Assembly: GCF_028561275.1 (NCBI RefSeq)
Contig: NZ_JAQQTF010000006.1
Location: 186,001 to 250,000 of the forward strand
Reading direction: 5' to 3'
DNA length: 64,000 nucleotides
DNA from: Aureisphaera galaxeae
GTDB taxonomy: Bacteria > Bacteroidota > Bacteroidia > Flavobacteriales > Flavobacteriaceae
Each line of letters opens with the position of its first letter. Position 1 is the stretch's first letter. A program made the position numbers and the translations under genes. Under the pieces are notes generated by a model. That model searched no databases. It was given only the letters and a program-made list of their open reading frames with translations, and had not been told where the DNA came from. Positions 34,870 to 42,417 of the stretch are shown piece by piece.

Positions 34870-35520
34870 TTAGTTTGCTTCATTTGTATATTCGGGCATT
34901 TCATAAGGCTCAATAGCCAAAGTATATGCCTCTATAATGGTATTGACCCCCTTGGGTAAGGGGAGCTGTCCAGCATGTACATTAACCGTGTACTTAGCCG
35001 AATTACTTTTTTCATAGTGCGAATCGAAACTCGAACTTTCTTTACTATCATAACTCGCACTTCCCGTTATGGACGCAGAAACCGGTCCGTAAGAAGCCTT
35101 GACTTCCCATTCGGCCGCTGCTGCCATAGCTACCTCCTGTTGTTCGCTCGTTTCTTCGCCATAACTGGATTTCACCTCCATTTCGAACGTGATATCAACA
35201 TTGTCTACTGCCAGCGAATTCAGCGGTATAATCGTTAAAATAGGTAATTCGAACTTGGTCGTGATCGTATCAATCGTAGCCGGATCGGTATCCGTAGCGG
35301 GAATAATTACCCCTCTGGTAAGATTCATCTCAATCATGATGGGAGTATACTGTCCATCTTCAGAAATAGAAAAGCAGGTATCCAGCATAAACTTTGTCTG
35401 TGTTAATGCCATTGCAGCATTGGCTTTGGCTGCGGCATTTAACGGAGCGCCTATGAGGTCTTCCATCGGCAAGCCCGTAAAGGCCTGTGCCATCGACACT
35501 AATTCTTGTTCTTGTGACAT
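34870..35520 (-). CDS. DUF2589 family protein (cassette first gene)
   Basis: 216 aa. Opens with LPMEDLIGAPLNAAAKANAAMA, the DUF2589 signature. The mid-region carries an Ala/Ser-rich charged insertion (EWEVKASYGPVSASITGSASYDS), and it closes with QLPLPKGVNTIIEAYTLAIEP. First gene of the four-gene run (34870 down to 33313), which is flanked by duplicated junction sequence. No signal peptide or membrane helix. The family function is not known to me; presence of three paralogues suggests a hetero-oligomer. Confidence 0.83.
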   Translation of the reverse strand: MSQEQELVSMAQAFTGLPMEDLIGAPLNAAAKANAAMALTQTKFMLDTCFSISEDGQYTPIMIEMNLTRGVIIPATDTDPATIDTITTKFELPILTIIPLNSLAVDNVDITFEMEVKSSYGEETSEQQEVAMAAAAEWEVKASYGPVSASITGSASYDSKESSSFDSHYEKSNSAKYTVNVHAGQLPLPKGVNTIIEAYTLAIEPYEMPEYTNEAN

Positions 35521-35835
35521 AATTAAAATATTTAATGGTTAATAATAATTTTTATAGAAGAGTGTTAGTTGCAAATTCAATATGGAATACACGATTATGT
35601 ATTCCACAATCCTTTCAATAGTCTGTAGGGTTTTAAGAGGATCTATAACTACTTTGAGTATCCTGTTATTCGGTAAGAGTTATTTTCAATATAAGCCAAA
35701 CCCCTACAAAACATCTGGGATTGTTGTACTACAAATTTGTAGCATTAGGAAAGTTGAAAATAGCCGGAATACCCTGAATCTGTCTTGAGACATACCACCA
35801 ATAAATCAAGGGATTACCCCTATATTGAAGCTAGG
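35521..35835. other. Gene-poor gap upstream of DUF2589 cassette
   Basis: Short plus-strand frames here lack signal, family motif or good start. The stretch upstream of the first DUF2589 gene is AT-rich and probably holds its promoter, but no exact TAnnTTTG was seen. Its right edge merges into the hydrolase relic at 35836-35898. Confidence 0.5.
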
Positions 35836-35898
35836 GTAATCCATATCGAACCTAAATTCGACAATGACAGCAGCATGATCTATGTAGTATTTTACTAC
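35836..35898 (+). pseudogene. Relic of serine hydrolase 3' end next to kptA
   Basis: Plus-strand codons read VIHIEPKFDNDSSMIYVVFYY, matching the hydrolase C-terminus (TIETRFDKNRRVTHVVFYY). The copy has lost its stop and start. It runs into the kptA stop codon (TAG, 35895-35897 on the minus strand). It is the mirror partner of the dead kptA end at 33225-33296. Confidence 0.72.
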
Positions 35899-35960
35899 GG
35901 GTCCTTCTTAATATATTGGGTTGGGACGAAATCGGTAAGCCAGACATCGTTTTCAGATAG
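35845..35960. repeat. Right copy of diverged direct repeat (hydrolase end + kptA end)
   Basis: Same-orientation partner of 33166-33287. This copy contains the dead hydrolase end and the functional kptA 3' end, opposite to the left copy. Divergence is considerable, so the event is old or the donor copy came from a relative. Confidence 0.75.
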
Positions 35961-36443
35961 ATAAAACAAATGGCCATCGGCTTGCATGCGGGTGGCCATA
36001 ATTTCGAGGACTACTGGTTTCCCATGGCGTTGTCCGACTTTGAGGGCTGTTTCTCGATCCTGACTTAAATGTACGTGATGCCGATTCCTTTTTTCAATTC
36101 CGTTTTGGAGAATACTATCCACGGACTTTGCTCCTGTGCCATGATAAAGAATTTCGGGGGGATCTACGGGTGTAAACCCATGTTCTATGGTAATGGAATG
36201 GCCTTGATTGGCGCGTATCTTAGTCTTGTCGTCATTGAAAGCGAATCGTTTTTTATTATTGGTGTCCACGACATATTGTAGCACCTCGAAATCGACGTCA
36301 GGTCCCTTTCCGTTCATTTTTTCCAGCAACTCATCCACGTTGGCCCATCCGGCTTCGTCTAGGGTAAGTCCTATTTTCTCCGGGGCATGCCTTAGCACCA
36401 AACTTAGGAACTTGCTTATATGTTTTGTTTGTTTTTCGGTCAT
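35895..36443 (-). CDS. kptA: RNA 2'-phosphotransferase (Tpt1/KptA)
   Basis: 182 aa. KHISKFLSLVLRHAPEKIGLTLDEAGWANVDELL is the winged-helix start with the catalytic Arg-His pair, followed by NQGHSI (RxNQGHS motif, here RANQGHS) and ILYHGTG with a later HHVHLSQDRETALKVGQRHG, all conserved KptA motifs. The enzyme transfers a 2'-phosphate from RNA to NAD, giving ADP-ribose 1'',2''-cyclic phosphate. Its bacterial role is unclear; it may deal with damaged or ligated RNA. Its 3' end has a dead copy at 33225-33296, which suggests insertion of the DUF2589 cassette beside it. Confidence 0.92.
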   Translation of the reverse strand: MTEKQTKHISKFLSLVLRHAPEKIGLTLDEAGWANVDELLEKMNGKGPDVDFEVLQYVVDTNNKKRFAFNDDKTKIRANQGHSITIEHGFTPVDPPEILYHGTGAKSVDSILQNGIEKRNRHHVHLSQDRETALKVGQRHGKPVVLEIMATRMQADGHLFYLSENDVWLTDFVPTQYIKKDP

Positions 36444-36622
36444 TTTCCTATTCAGTTCATTGAAAAGAGGATCAAATATAGAAAAACAAACTCCTTCACT
36501 GAAGTGTAAGCTTATGGAAAGAATTAATGGCGTAATACCTCAGTGCAAAAAGAAATGCAACACTAGTTCCAATGGAATCCTACCACCAGTATCGTATCAT
36601 CCCATCATTACCAACCCCTATT

Positions 36623-36640
36623 ATACCCACTAATGGGTAT
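36623..36640. promoter_or_regulatory. Perfect 7-bp inverted repeat upstream of the barrel gene
   Basis: ATACCCA and TGGGTAT flank a CTAA loop, an 18-bp palindrome-like site 22 bp before a TACTTTTG promoter element (36663-36670). It could bind a dimeric regulator of the 36699 gene, or act as a weak transcript hairpin. No T-tract follows, so it is not a terminator. Confidence 0.4.
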
Positions 36641-36662
36641 TTAACTCAAGGACAGGGACAGC

Positions 36663-36670
36663 TACTTTTG
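36663..36670 (+). promoter_or_regulatory. Candidate -7 element of the 36699 gene
   Basis: TACTTTTG matches TAnnTTTG, placing a start of transcription about 20-25 bp before the ATG at 36699. A -33 TTG is not clear. Confidence 0.4.
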
Positions 36671-36698
36671 ACTCATAACTAATATTTAATCTATTAAA

Positions 36699-37958
36699 AT
36701 GAGAAAGCTAACCCTTCTATGTATCCTATTTGTGAGTACGCAATTTCTTACTGCCCAAAGAAGAACTAATGAAATCGATAGTACGCACAATAATATAACC
36801 ACTACTGTTATTGATCTAGATTTATCCAGACCGGAATACAACAGTGTAGAGCATTCGGGCAACGAGAAAAGTCTTGTCGCAGATGCCAAAAGCCCTATCG
36901 CTTTTAGACTCTCAAACGGAAACCCCTTTAGATATACCTATGTACTGGACTTTAAGAAAGTGAATCTATTCTCGGATATCGATTTCAATTTTGAAAGAAC
37001 AACCGATACAGGTCAAAGTATGCTCGAAGAGATGAAAGCAGACGGGACTGCAAAGACCATAGAGGAGCTTCAAAAAGACCTGGAAGAAGAAATCGTGAAG
37101 TTGGATGAAGAAATATCCATCTATATAGCACAATTGATCGCTTCGGAAGTCATCGATTTTGATGACCTAAGGCTTAAACGTAAAACATACGTTGAAACCC
37201 TAGCTTCTCAAGAAGCTGGAAAAGAGGAAATTCAAGCAAAAATTGACGGCGATGCAAGTGCAACCGATGCTGTGAAGAATAAGCAAAAGGAGATCGAGAG
37301 CAAACTAAAGCTAGTAGAGGAGAAAATTAAAAAATTGCTTTCTGCAAAGAACGACGCCTATCTATTACCCATAGATGTAAATGGAGATAATATAGACTAT
37401 GTGGAAGTTCAGTTGGATGTATATGAACTGGATGCCACCGTTCCTCAAACCTATACCTATAAGGTGTGGATTCGCGGAGGATTTAAAATTGACTTTAGCG
37501 GAGGGGCATTCATTACTTCCTTATTCGATCAGACATTTTCAACCGCAGTGGTCACCGAAGATGATGGCAATGGAAACAACGTAAACACAGATCGAAGCAC
37601 CATTAGACAAGATGACCTTGGGGATTATGACTTTGGGCTTGGGATGTTGGTAAATATCACCTATCGAAGCAATGGATGGGTAAAACCTTCCCTAAATTTT
37701 GGAACCTTGGTGACCGACAGACAGAGTTTTCAACTGTTAGCAGGCGGTGGACTTATCCTCGGAAAAAATGAACGTTGGGTATTTCATGCTGGAGTATCCA
37801 TGGGACGAGTGGATGTTTTGAAGAACGGCTTCGAGGCCGATGGAGAAACCGAATATGTCTTGGATGGACAAGGCAATGTTCCTACAAATGAGAAGTTCAA
37901 ATTTGGACATTACTTTGGGGTAACCTACAACTTGAGCAGTCCTAAATCCAATAAATAG
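36699..37958 (+). CDS. Secreted coiled-coil and outer-membrane barrel-like protein
   Basis: 419 aa. Signal peptide ends TAQ (residue 19). Residues ~35-95 are beta-rich; ~108-220 form a long charged coiled coil (EELQKDLEEEIVKLDEEI, KQKEIESKLKLVEEKIKKLL); the C-terminal ~245-419 has repeated aromatic/hydrophobic strands (GLGMLVNITYRSNG, LLAGGGLILG, FKFGHYFGVTYNLS) as in an outer-membrane barrel. Placement suggests a surface protein with a periplasmic coiled-coil arm. It has its own promoter-like element and ends at a strong terminator. No family recognised. Confidence 0.65.
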   Translation: MRKLTLLCILFVSTQFLTAQRRTNEIDSTHNNITTTVIDLDLSRPEYNSVEHSGNEKSLVADAKSPIAFRLSNGNPFRYTYVLDFKKVNLFSDIDFNFERTTDTGQSMLEEMKADGTAKTIEELQKDLEEEIVKLDEEISIYIAQLIASEVIDFDDLRLKRKTYVETLASQEAGKEEIQAKIDGDASATDAVKNKQKEIESKLKLVEEKIKKLLSAKNDAYLLPIDVNGDNIDYVEVQLDVYELDATVPQTYTYKVWIRGGFKIDFSGGAFITSLFDQTFSTAVVTEDDGNGNNVNTDRSTIRQDDLGDYDFGLGMLVNITYRSNGWVKPSLNFGTLVTDRQSFQLLAGGGLILGKNERWVFHAGVSMGRVDVLKNGFEADGETEYVLDGQGNVPTNEKFKFGHYFGVTYNLSSPKSNK

Positions 37959-38002
37959 TTCATTCAAATCGTCAATACAACCACAAGACTAGCATAAAAC
38001 AA

Positions 38003-38034
38003 AAAAGCCATCCCAAACAAATGGGATGGCTTTT
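38003..38034. terminator. Bidirectional rho-independent terminator
   Basis: AAAAGCCATCCC (38003-38014) and GGGATGGCTTTT (38023-38034) make a perfect 12-bp stem around an 8-base loop. T-tracts exist on both strands, so it ends the plus transcript of the 36699 gene and the minus transcript of the DUF2807 gene (and possibly the read-through of the peptide cluster). Confidence 0.88.
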
Positions 38035-38095
38035 AACCTAAGTACAAACAAAACAATTATGAAGCTTTAGTCTTGATAGTATTTTTGGGGTATCG

Positions 38096-38839
38096 TTAAT
38101 CCATGGCTTGAATGGACACATCTCCAATGGTAAGTCCTTTCTTAAGCTTGGCATTACCACTATATCTAACGTTGGCATCGCCATAAGCAGTTACCTTAAG
38201 AAGCTCGGAAACGTTTAATTGAATATCACTCTCGCCATAGGCCGTTAGCTTGGTCTTATCATTATCTATACCTACTGCATTCACTCGACTCTCACCATAG
38301 GCAGTTATTTTTTGCTCATCAATACTTCCGGATTTAAACTCCAAATAACTCTCTCCATGAATGGAAATATTTATTTTATTCAGCTTCAGGCTATCGAAAT
38401 AAACCCACGATTCCCCGAAGATTTTCAAATCCAAATCATTTTGGTTGAAAGCACTGGTAAAATTGATCTCTTCTTCCCCTCGAATCGAAATATCCTGCAG
38501 GTTCTTGTAACTTACGGAGACCGTAAGGACCGTTCCCTTATAAAGAGGTTTACGGATTCTTTCTCCATTGATAACTACCTCTTCACTTTTGGTCACTTCC
38601 TTGGCGCCATCTAAATAAATGCGTAGCGTTTTACCCTTTACTTCGATGTTTACCTTGTCCTTGTCTACATTGCAACTCTCTATTACAACTGCTTCGCTCT
38701 TCCCTTCCTCAAAGGTTACGGCCACATGTGGGCTAATGATTACTTTTTCAAAAGAATCTACCGCAACGGTTTCTTGGGCCGTCATGATTCCGAATGCCAT
38801 AAGCATAAGAATTACTGTGGGTACGAATTGCTTTTTCAT
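38096..38839 (-). CDS. DUF2807 (GIN-domain) secreted protein
   Basis: 247 aa. Signal peptide ends TAQ. A repeated parallel-beta pattern with the AYGES / IRGEE / IHGESYLEFKSG / AYGDANV turns is typical of DUF2807, a right-handed beta-helix of unknown function found in the Bacteroidota envelope. It is 67 bp downstream of the aspartate kinase gene and upstream of the terminator. Its link to the peptide cluster is doubtful. Confidence 0.82.
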   Translation of the reverse strand: MKKQFVPTVILMLMAFGIMTAQETVAVDSFEKVIISPHVAVTFEEGKSEAVVIESCNVDKDKVNIEVKGKTLRIYLDGAKEVTKSEEVVINGERIRKPLYKGTVLTVSVSYKNLQDISIRGEEEINFTSAFNQNDLDLKIFGESWVYFDSLKLNKINISIHGESYLEFKSGSIDEQKITAYGESRVNAVGIDNDKTKLTAYGESDIQLNVSELLKVTAYGDANVRYSGNAKLKKGLTIGDVSIQAMD

Positions 38840-38906
38840 TTTATCCTGTTTTAATTATTGAATTTCATATTGATCGCATTCCTCATCCTAAAAATCCTTC
38901 CACAGT

Positions 38907-40238
38907 TTACGCAATGGCAAGGTTGGATGAAAATAGTTGGTCGTTTAAGTACCGTAAAACGGTAATTTTATGAGTAGTATCTACCAGAAACGGAATATTG
39001 TCACTATTCTCATAAGACACCATCTTTACGGGTAATTCGTTGATTATATCGGTTATTTTCTCTGCATTTTTATCCTGGCTCAGCGCTTCTCCCACAATAC
39101 AGATAATACTATGATCGAAGTAGGCTGTTACCGAAGATTCCTTTCTTAGATCGGCTATGATTTCATTAAGACGACTTGTATTCTGGATAGCCAGTGATAC
39201 CGAATCTCCTGAAATCGTAAACATATCTACGGTAGCCTTGTGTTTACTAAGGATCTCTGAGGCGGAAGATACATACTGGGAAAGGGAAATGTTTCGATTT
39301 ATCCTTACTTTAAGTAAGGTAATTCCATCTTTTGCAGCAATCGCCTTAATGCCTTTTTTTAATGCCTTATTCGAAATGACGGTTCCTTCGGCAGTAGGAT
39401 CGAAAGTGTTTTTCAAAATAAGCGGTATATGTCTGTCCTTGATCGGAATCATCGTCTTAGGATGTAAAATCTTCGCTCCAAAAAAAGCTAGGTCGGCCGC
39501 CTCTCCATACGAGATTTGAGGTATGGAAAAGGTTTCAGCAACATATCTGGGATCATTGTTGTGGAGCCCATTAATATCTGTCCAAATCTGAACTTCGTCT
39601 GCATTTACAGCGGCGCCAATAATGGTAGCCGTATAATCACTCCCACCTCTTTGAAGATTACTCAAAGTCCCTTTTTTATCCCGACAAACAAACCCTTGGG
39701 TAATGTAGATATCCGTAGGTTCCTCATGTTGTAATTCTGCTCTAAGTTTCGAAGTAACCTTTTCAATATTGGGTGTTTCCAAAGAATCTATATACATAAA
39801 ATCCTTTGCCTTAAGCAGTACATTGTGAACACCAGATGCGGTAAGAAACTTAGAAAAAATGACAGTTAGTAGCTCTTCCCCCAATGTAAGAATTTGGGAA
39901 GTGTTTATTTGAGAGGAATCCCTTAGTACAAATTTTCTTACTTCTGAAATCAAACGATCTATATGCGCCTTGGTTTCCTTCCTTGTTGCTGGACTATCGA
40001 TAAGATCTTCAATAAACGCATGGTGCTGTTTTTGAAGCAAATCCAAACTGTTTTCTGCGGCAACCGTTTGGTTTTCTTTTACATGCCCTGCAAGCACCAC
40101 TAGGCGATCGGTGACCCCTTTAATGGCGGAGCAAACCACAATTTTCTTGCCTTGGGTTTGTTTCAGCAGTCCACGTATGGTGTGTAAATTTTTAATCGAT
40201 CCCACAGAGGAACCCCCAAATTTTAGCACTTTTATCAT
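38907..40238 (-). CDS. Aspartate kinase in an NRPS cluster
   Basis: 443 aa, monofunctional. The opening KVLKFGGSSVGS is the aspartokinase nucleotide-binding site; TQGFVCRDKKGTLSNLQRGGSDYTA, WTDINGLHNNDPRYV and EAADLAFFGAKILHPKT are the catalytic signature. The C-terminal ~300-443 has two ACT-type units (VRINRNISLSQYVSSASEI, FDHSIICIVGEAL). It makes beta-aspartyl phosphate, the first step to Lys, Thr, Met and diaminobutyrate. It is the last gene of the peptide cluster. As no semialdehyde dehydrogenase is with it, either a resistant target copy or a precursor boost is possible. Confidence 0.9.
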   Translation of the reverse strand: MIKVLKFGGSSVGSIKNLHTIRGLLKQTQGKKIVVCSAIKGVTDRLVVLAGHVKENQTVAAENSLDLLQKQHHAFIEDLIDSPATRKETKAHIDRLISEVRKFVLRDSSQINTSQILTLGEELLTVIFSKFLTASGVHNVLLKAKDFMYIDSLETPNIEKVTSKLRAELQHEEPTDIYITQGFVCRDKKGTLSNLQRGGSDYTATIIGAAVNADEVQIWTDINGLHNNDPRYVAETFSIPQISYGEAADLAFFGAKILHPKTMIPIKDRHIPLILKNTFDPTAEGTVISNKALKKGIKAIAAKDGITLLKVRINRNISLSQYVSSASEILSKHKATVDMFTISGDSVSLAIQNTSRLNEIIADLRKESSVTAYFDHSIICIVGEALSQDKNAEKITDIINELPVKMVSYENSDNIPFLVDTTHKITVLRYLNDQLFSSNLAIA

Positions 40239-40315
40239 AGTATTTCAATGAGATTATAGGTCTTGGTTTTCTTATTGAAGAGGAACTTTAAATTCCGTTC
40301 AAAATCGCATATCAC

Positions 40316-40960
40316 TTAGGCAAAGGCTTCTTTAAGATGGGCGATACAGATGTCTGTATTTTGCCCTTTAAAAGCAATATGGCATTTGTAATTCTCCTGA
40401 ACATCCAACTCTTCCAAAAAGAAAGTTTCATTGTCTACTACCGAAGCATTATCGATGATTTCGAAAGAGTTCAAGGGTATAGAGAGCCCCATTCCATTGG
40501 CCTTTAAGGTAGCTTCCTTCTGTGTCCAATAGTCATAAAATGCAGTTTGCTTATCGGAAGCCGAACATATTTTTGTCCATTCACTGGGTGTCATCTGCTT
40601 TTGAAAGTCCTGCACATTTATTTCACCCATAATTTCAATGTCCACCCCAATATCGCATACATCGGTAATCGCACATACTACGATATCCCCGGAATGCGAA
40701 ATATTGAATTTAATGTCTTTGTCCTTCAGGAAGGGTTTGTTGTACTCGTTATAGAAAATCTCTCCTTCCCCAGCATAATTGTGTTGTTGTAGCCCATAGC
40801 GCAGCAACAATCTCCCTAAAATGGATAACTGTGCATCTTGCCACCTGCGATACTTAAGAACACGCTCTTGGTACTCCCTAGGAAAACTAGGCAGAAACCG
40901 CTTGAGAAGATCATCATGAACTTCTTTAGAGATATATGTGTAATATAGGTTCGTCATCAC
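40316..40960 (-). CDS. 4'-phosphopantetheinyl transferase (Sfp-type)
   Basis: 214 aa. The Sfp hallmarks are present: FNISHSG (residues 85-91), GVDIE (Asp107, Glu109 for Mg2+), and WTQKEATLKANG (Trp145, Lys148, Glu149, Ala150). It attaches the phosphopantetheine arm to the serine of the PCP domains of both NRPS proteins. Located 36 bp after the ATP-grasp gene in the same run. Length is that of a normal Sfp-type enzyme. It may also serve other carrier proteins. Confidence 0.92.
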   Translation of the reverse strand: MMTNLYYTYISKEVHDDLLKRFLPSFPREYQERVLKYRRWQDAQLSILGRLLLRYGLQQHNYAGEGEIFYNEYNKPFLKDKDIKFNISHSGDIVVCAITDVCDIGVDIEIMGEINVQDFQKQMTPSEWTKICSASDKQTAFYDYWTQKEATLKANGMGLSIPLNSFEIIDNASVVDNETFFLEELDVQENYKCHIAFKGQNTDICIAHLKEAFA

Positions 40961-40996
40961 TAGACTATTTATATAATTTGGATGTAAGGTTTCCCT

Positions 40997-42376
40997 TTAA
41001 GAAATTGATTCATACACCAAGGCCTCCACGGCCCCAGCAGCAGCATTAATAACCCCTACGTCGGTTTTAACGGCAGACATGCGCACAAAGGCACCTCCGT
41101 AGGTGTTTCCGAAACCGAAGGTTCCCCAAATTAACTTGTGGGGAGCCCATTCGTTATCCGAATTGGGGGCCCAAAAATCTATAGAGTCGCTAAACTCCTG
41201 TGCGATATAGGAGGTATTCCCCAAGGATTCCTGTATGGCATTTTCCCAAGCTTCGGCACTTAAAAATTTTCCGACATGGACATTGATTCCCTGAAAACCA
41301 TTGGCGACCTTGATCACAAACTGGTTTTGTTTCGAGCGAAGCAATTCCACTAAGTCGTATTCCTGTTCCCTAAACATTACTTTTTTGTCTTCCATAATCG
41401 CAGTCCACGGAATGCTATTGAGTATGATCTGATTATCGGCCGTAGAGAACATTCTCTTTTCGGCCAACTCCCTTAGTAATGCTAGGTTTCTCTTGTCTTT
41501 GTTTAATAATTCCCCCAAATGATCGGGCCAGTATACTTTGTCTAAGATAAATGCCCTAAACACTTCGGGTGGAAGTTCCTTTTCGTCCATTTTTAGAAAA
41601 CCATGAATGCGTTTACCATCAATGAAAAGTTCACTTCCTATAAGTTGAAGCGATGAAAGATCTCCGGAGTATACCCCGCCGGTTAGTCCCTTCTTTTCCA
41701 GCACTTCCTTCATGAGTTCATCCAAAAATGCGATCATGTATGCATTGGATGTTTTTTCTTCGTCATCTATAGAAATATAGATGTTCACCTCCTGCCGTAC
41801 ATCATCCACGTACTGGCGGATTTTATCAATAAGGAATTCTAGGTATTTGTACTGTGTATTCCTAAACACAATTTCATGACCCGACTCCAATTCGGCAATC
41901 TTCGGATGTAGTTTGCGCAAAATGGGCAAGAAACTGCAGATTTGCCATCCTCCTATTCCCGAACCGATATTGGCTTCTAAGACCTTTAGACCTTCTGATG
42001 TGAGCACGACATCCAAACGGCAACTCACCTCAACCCGCTTCTTATGGCACATAAGGGCAAATTCCGTCACCGTTTCATTTCCATTGAAATAGAAATCGGC
42101 CATGTCCTTTACAGAATCGTCAAAATACAATGCCGGGATTTGCGCCAAGTATTGAGGAAGCTTGGCGCTAATTTCCCTAAAGCTAGCGGCCGTTTTACGA
42201 TCTATGACCACGGGCCACGCACTCACGGGATATTCGAAATGCTTGAAAATAGCTGGCACTTCGGGAGTATCGGTATCTATCCAAGCAGGTACGTTCCCCT
42301 CATTTTTAATAAGTGCCTCGTATTTATCGGATAGAATGGTAGGTCTTTTTTCCATAATGGTCGGTTTATCTATCAT
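40997..42376 (-). CDS. Circularly permuted ATP-grasp ligase (paralogue A)
   Basis: 459 aa (Met8 at 42355 also possible). Ordered blocks fit the circularly permuted ATP-grasp fold: CRLDVVLTSEGLKVLEANIGS (Mg/ATP-binding Glu and Asn), LNKDKRNLALLRELAE, then FVIKVANGFQGINVHVG (phosphate-binding Gly-rich loop with Lys), SYIAQEF (adenine strand), and a closing YGGAFVRMSA, DVGVINAAAGA. These enzymes form carboxyl-amine bonds through acyl phosphates. With a paralogue next door and NRPS genes upstream, a role in adding residues to a peptide is likely. Substrates unknown. Confidence 0.72.
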   Translation of the reverse strand: MIDKPTIMEKRPTILSDKYEALIKNEGNVPAWIDTDTPEVPAIFKHFEYPVSAWPVVIDRKTAASFREISAKLPQYLAQIPALYFDDSVKDMADFYFNGNETVTEFALMCHKKRVEVSCRLDVVLTSEGLKVLEANIGSGIGGWQICSFLPILRKLHPKIAELESGHEIVFRNTQYKYLEFLIDKIRQYVDDVRQEVNIYISIDDEEKTSNAYMIAFLDELMKEVLEKKGLTGGVYSGDLSSLQLIGSELFIDGKRIHGFLKMDEKELPPEVFRAFILDKVYWPDHLGELLNKDKRNLALLRELAEKRMFSTADNQIILNSIPWTAIMEDKKVMFREQEYDLVELLRSKQNQFVIKVANGFQGINVHVGKFLSAEAWENAIQESLGNTSYIAQEFSDSIDFWAPNSDNEWAPHKLIWGTFGFGNTYGGAFVRMSAVKTDVGVINAAAGAVEALVYESIS

Positions 42377-42417
42377 AACAGTTGAATAAGCAGTTCTTAA
42401 AGTGATTAAAATGGATT

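Noticed and set aside
35582-35788. Small plus-strand frame upstream of the hydrolase relic
   Set aside because: No signal or motif, no neighbour logic; the region is better seen as spacer at the cassette border.
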